The notes under the pieces: model-generated
What the model was told of the DNA's origin: nothing
What the model saw: the letters and a program-made list of their open reading frames with translations, nothing else
Databases searched by the model: none
Source: CAYJAD01 sp964370305
Lineage (GTDB): Bacteria; Desulfobacterota; Desulfovibrionia; Desulfovibrionales; Desulfovibrionaceae
Length of the DNA stretch: 16,849 nucleotides
NCBI GenBank assembly: GCA_964370305.1
Contig: CAYJIU010000042.1
Span: forward strand, 1-16,849
Direction of reading: 5' to 3'
Shown: positions 14,104-16,849 of the stretch, in pieces
How the letters are laid out: each line of letters starts with the position of its first letter
Position numbering within the stretch: position 1 is the first letter of the stretch
Made by a program: the position numbers and the translations under genes

Positions 14104-16340
14104 TGGCCAAAAAAGAACGTTCATTCAGGGTACTGCGTGAAAATATAACTCGCTTCATCATGGGCATAGTTATATGCGTTACCATGCTCGTTCTTTACAT
14201 CTGGCAACCCACCATGTTGCAACAGGCCGATAGGCAAATATACGATACCTTCCTACGCGCCAATGGCGGGGGGGAGCCTTCGCCCACTCCCGGCCTCATT
14301 GACCTTGACGAAAAAAGCCTTGAAGAATTTGGTCAATGGCCTTGGCCAAGGCACTTGGTAGCAAAGCTTGTGGCCACTTTGACCGAATACGGTGCCGCCG
14401 CCATCGGGCTTGACATACTGTTAGCAGAGCCTGATAACTCCTCTGTTATTAGCCTGCAACGTTCTTTTGAAAAGCATTTTAATATAAAAATCCCCCTTGA
14501 TAGCATACCAGAAAGCCTGCATGACAATGATCGCATCCTTGCTACTATCATCGCACAAACTCCAACCATACTAGGTGTTTACAATAGATTTTTAGGTGAA
14601 AAAATTGCCCTACCCACAGATTTGCCACGCACAGAAGGTGTAATTGAACGCATCATGCCAGGCGGCATTGCCCCGCGTACTAAGTTGCTTACTGGCACCA
14701 GTGCTACCCTTCCCTTGCCGGAATTACGTGCCGTTGCCCCCCTTGGTAGTCTTAATGTAGCTCCAGACCCCGATGGCATTATTCGCTCAGTACCGCTTAT
14801 ATCACAACTGGATGGACGGATTATAGTATCTTTATCCTTGCGATCGCTCATGCGCGGGCTTGGTCAAAATACACTTATGTTAGTTGGTGGCCCCGACGGC
14901 TTGCAAGCTGTGCGTGTTGGTAAATACACCATTCCTGTAACCCCCGATGGACGCTTTATTGTGCCCTTTCGCGGCCCGCGCGGGTATTACCCAACATTTC
15001 GCGCAGCCGATATCTTAAATAAAACAGTCAATCCCGATGATATTGCCGGACGTGTGTTTATTGTTGGCACATCGGCCCCCGGACTTTTAGATATTCGCGC
15101 AACTCCCTTTGACTCAGTATACCCCGGAGCAGAGGTTCACGTTACCGTTATTGACTCCATCCTTAGTAATAGATTTATTGAAATGCCGGCTTGGATTCCG
15201 GGGGCGCAAATCACAGCCACCAGCATTGTGGGCATCTTTTCAACCTTAATTTTTAGCTTGGCCCCAGCCGTAATTTATCTACCCATAATCGTTGCACTTA
15301 TTGTAAGCTCACTTTGGGGTAGCTGGAGTATTTATCAAACTGGTATATATATTTCACCTCTTTATACCATGCTCACAGTGATAGCTCTGGCCATATGCCT
15401 ACTTGCTGTACGATTTTGGCAAGAGTCACGCCAAAAACGTGCTCTGCGCAATGCCTTTAGCCGCTACATCGCACCTGATATGGTGGCCCGCATTGTGGAA
15501 AGGGGCGAGGCTGTACTTGCCGGTGAAGAAAGAATTGTTACCCTTATGTTTACAGATATTCGCGGATTTACCACCATGTCTGAAAACCTCACACCTGACC
15601 AAGTGGTGGGCGCGCTTAACCGCTATTTTACTCCCATGACAGCCATTATTCGCGGCAGTAGCGGTACTGTTGATAAGTTTATTGGCGATGCAATCATGGC
15701 CTTTTGGAACGCGCCCTTAGACGTACCACGCCACGAACTTCGGGCCATAACCAGTGCCATGCAAATGCAAATTGCTCTGGCCGAGCTTAATGTGGAACTT
15801 GAGGCTGAGCTTAATATTAACCTGCGTATGGGAGCAGGAGTGCATACTGGTAAGGTATATGTAGGAAACATGGGAAGTGCGGAACTACTTGACTACACCT
15901 GCATTGGCGATACTGTAAACCTCACTTCACGCCTAGAGGGTTTATGCCCTGTTTACGGGGTTGGCGTTGTTACCAGTGCTGAAACTGCGCGCCTATGCCA
16001 AGCATTTGCCAGTGGCGAAGATGGACAACCAGCGGAAGAAGTGCCGTTTTTCATGCCTCTTGATTCCATACGCGTGAAGGGTAAGCTTGAGCCGGTGGAA
16101 ATTTGTACCCCCATGTGGGAGAGTGAAAGAAGTGAACGTGCCGTGGAAATTGAAGATTTCTTAAAGGCGCGTCAATATTATGTTGATGGAGATTTTGACA
16201 AATCACTTACGGCCTTTACGAAATTATTAGAACAGTTTCCCCAGTCAGTGCTCTATACCCTCTACACTGAGCGCACCCAAGAGTTAAAAGAAAACCCACC
16301 AGAAGACTGGGCTGGAGTTTGGACATTCACCAAGAAGTAG
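14103..16340 (+). CDS. CHASE2-domain class III adenylate cyclase, fourth gene of the secretion operon
   Basis: A 745-residue membrane sensor enzyme. It has a transmembrane helix (about 17-36), an extracytoplasmic CHASE2 domain (about 40-345; GLIDLDEKSLEEFGQWPWPR is characteristic), a cluster of about three helices (about 366-432), and a cytoplasmic class III cyclase domain (about 450-640). Metal aspartates D485 (FTDIRGF) and D529 (FIGD), substrate lysine K525, N606 and R610 are all present. Threonine T599 (DYTCIGDTVNL) stands where class IIIa enzymes have aspartate, so it belongs to class IIIb, expected to make cAMP. A C-terminal helical, TPR-like tail (about 680-745) follows. The start overlaps the adaptor stop. 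It probably senses an envelope signal and couples it to secretion or adhesion; what it senses is unknown. Confidence 0.92.
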   Translation: MAKKERSFRVLRENITRFIMGIVICVTMLVLYIWQPTMLQQADRQIYDTFLRANGGGEPSPTPGLIDLDEKSLEEFGQWPWPRHLVAKLVATLTEYGAAAIGLDILLAEPDNSSVISLQRSFEKHFNIKIPLDSIPESLHDNDRILATIIAQTPTILGVYNRFLGEKIALPTDLPRTEGVIERIMPGGIAPRTKLLTGTSATLPLPELRAVAPLGSLNVAPDPDGIIRSVPLISQLDGRIIVSLSLRSLMRGLGQNTLMLVGGPDGLQAVRVGKYTIPVTPDGRFIVPFRGPRGYYPTFRAADILNKTVNPDDIAGRVFIVGTSAPGLLDIRATPFDSVYPGAEVHVTVIDSILSNRFIEMPAWIPGAQITATSIVGIFSTLIFSLAPAVIYLPIIVALIVSSLWGSWSIYQTGIYISPLYTMLTVIALAICLLAVRFWQESRQKRALRNAFSRYIAPDMVARIVERGEAVLAGEERIVTLMFTDIRGFTTMSENLTPDQVVGALNRYFTPMTAIIRGSSGTVDKFIGDAIMAFWNAPLDVPRHELRAITSAMQMQIALAELNVELEAELNINLRMGAGVHTGKVYVGNMGSAELLDYTCIGDTVNLTSRLEGLCPVYGVGVVTSAETARLCQAFASGEDGQPAEEVPFFMPLDSIRVKGKLEPVEICTPMWESERSERAVEIEDFLKARQYYVDGDFDKSLTAFTKLLEQFPQSVLYTLYTERTQELKENPPEDWAGVWTFTKK

Positions 16341-16370
16341 GTTTTATTTAAAGTAATGAAAAACATTTAG

Positions 16371-16484
16371 TTATTGACTTGTATCATTACTAATTTCATT
16401 CCAAATTTTATCAGCCAAAATTTGCCCCTCAGAAATTTGTTGTGAAGTCATTTTCTTCAAGGCTCCTGCGCAATTAAAAAGGCA
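16371..16484 (-). pseudogene. C-terminal remnant of a possible Sel1-repeat-type protein
   Basis: On the minus strand a short open stretch ends at TAA (16371-16373) and includes ALKKMTSQQISEGQILA. This resembles the extreme C-terminus of Sel1/TPR-like repeat proteins, which often end in a helix of the form KMTPEQIAEAQRLA; that comparison is from memory. Nothing upstream continues the protein: the frame runs directly into the ATTGCTTCGTCGC-type repeat and then the IS110 region. It is read as a fragment left after insertion. A 26-codon stretch from the ATG at 16451, or 49 codons from 16520, could in principle be translated, but nothing supports that. Confidence 0.4.
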
Positions 16485-16520
16485 TGGATTGCTTCGTCGC
16501 TGCGCTTCTCGCAATGACAT
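16484..16520. repeat. Short interspersed repeat of the ATTGCTTCGTCGC...GCAATGAC type
   Basis: The element begins ATGGATTGCTTCGTCGC and ends TTCTCGCAATGACAT, with outer arms ATTGC (16488-16492) and GCAAT (16511-16515) and a GC-rich imperfect palindromic centre. It is conspicuously richer in GC than the flanking DNA. I recognise this motif from memory as a short repeat found in many copies in unrelated bacterial genomes; only one copy is in this window. It is open in frame with the adjacent gene remnant, which suggests insertion into that gene's 3' part. Confidence 0.7.
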
Positions 16521-16574
16521 AATATTACAAGAAAAGTCATCAACCCACTTAAGTAAGAAAAAAATGCAATAAAA

Positions 16575-16849
16575 TCAATTATGTATAATTTCTATTTCTT
16601 TCAGTTTTGCATTAAGGGTGATGACTATTTTTCTCATACAGGCAGTTATTGCGACCATCTTCTTTTTGTTGTTCTTTATTAAATGTTCGTAATACTCTTT
16701 AATTCTAATATTGTACCTCATCGCCACTAATGCCACCATAAACAAAGCTTTTTTAACCTTGGGTCTTCCATATCTTACAAATCTATAGCCAGACGATTTC
16801 CCACTATCTCTGGCATACGGTGCGACTCCTGCCAGAGCTGCTATTTGTC
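16575..16849 (-). mobile_element. IS110-family transposase, C-terminal 90 residues; element runs off the right edge
   Basis: The minus-strand frame from 16847 to the TGA at 16577-16575 encodes the C-terminal Transposase_20-type domain of an IS110-family transposase: IAALAGVAPYARDSGKSSGY, then RYGRPKVKKALFMVALVAMRYN, and the closing MVAITACMRKIVITLNAKL. IS110 transposases are DEDD recombinases guided by a structured RNA from the element's non-coding end; the N-terminal RuvC-like domain lies outside the window. The visible part has no stop or frameshift, so the gene may be intact. The reading frame is more AT-rich than its relatives, matching the host. Which IS110 subgroup it belongs to, and so on which side its guide RNA lies, cannot be decided from this fragment. 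The right end of the element should fall in 16341-16574; I see no terminal repeats, as expected for the family. Confidence 0.9.

Noticed and set aside
16371..16451. A real 26-residue small protein on the minus strand
   Set aside because: The AGGAG upstream is about 12 bases away and the sequence reads as the tail of a larger protein; a remnant is more likely.

Overview
The window looks like chromosome of a low-GC member of the Desulfovibrionaceae or a close relative (Desulfobacterota). This is inferred from gene content and order, not from a marker gene. The clues are a DUF465-ilvB-ilvN-ilvC cluster, a YggT gene and a HAD gene beside it, a tandem-ACT protein, a PspF-like sigma-54 activator, and a LapB/LapC/TolC-type secretion operon. 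Most of the window is ordinary, tightly packed core sequence. The last 500 bases are a decayed, mobile-element-rich patch.

Layout. (1) Positions 1-1676, all minus strand: the N-terminal part of a sigma-54 enhancer-binding protein, a free-standing HPt phosphotransfer protein with its own terminator, a tandem ACT-domain protein, and tatA with a good sigma-70 promoter. (2) Positions 1917-3728, plus strand: an unrecognised 275-aa protein, a HAD phosphatase joined to it by a TAATG overlap, and a YggT membrane protein. (3) Positions 3837-7303: a DUF465 protein two bases before ilvB, then ilvN and ilvC. These supply acetohydroxyacid synthase (both subunits) and ketol-acid reductoisomerase, the first two steps of branched-chain amino-acid synthesis. 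(4) Positions 7385-9428: an extended -10 promoter and a strong 5' leader hairpin, then a metallo-beta-lactamase-fold hydrolase, a flavodoxin-fold protein with an Isf-like cysteine motif, and a ComF-family phosphoribosyltransferase. (5) Positions 9580-16340: one overlapping four-gene unit encoding a TolC-type outer-membrane channel, a type I secretion ABC exporter without an N-terminal C39/CLD domain, its HlyD/LapC-type adaptor, and a CHASE2-adenylate cyclase. (6) Positions 16341-16849: a small C-terminal gene remnant, a short repeat of the ATTGCTTCGTCGC type, and the 3' end of an IS110-family transposase.

The most interesting region is (5). A complete type I secretion machine is translationally coupled to a membrane cyclase with an extracytoplasmic sensor domain, where related adhesin secretion loci carry the LapD/LapG c-di-GMP module. 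No secretion substrate is visible in the window. TAATG stop/start overlaps recur at 2744, 8709, 11004 and 14103, so several neighbours are probably made in coupled amounts. No tRNA, rRNA, CRISPR array or riboswitch was recognised.
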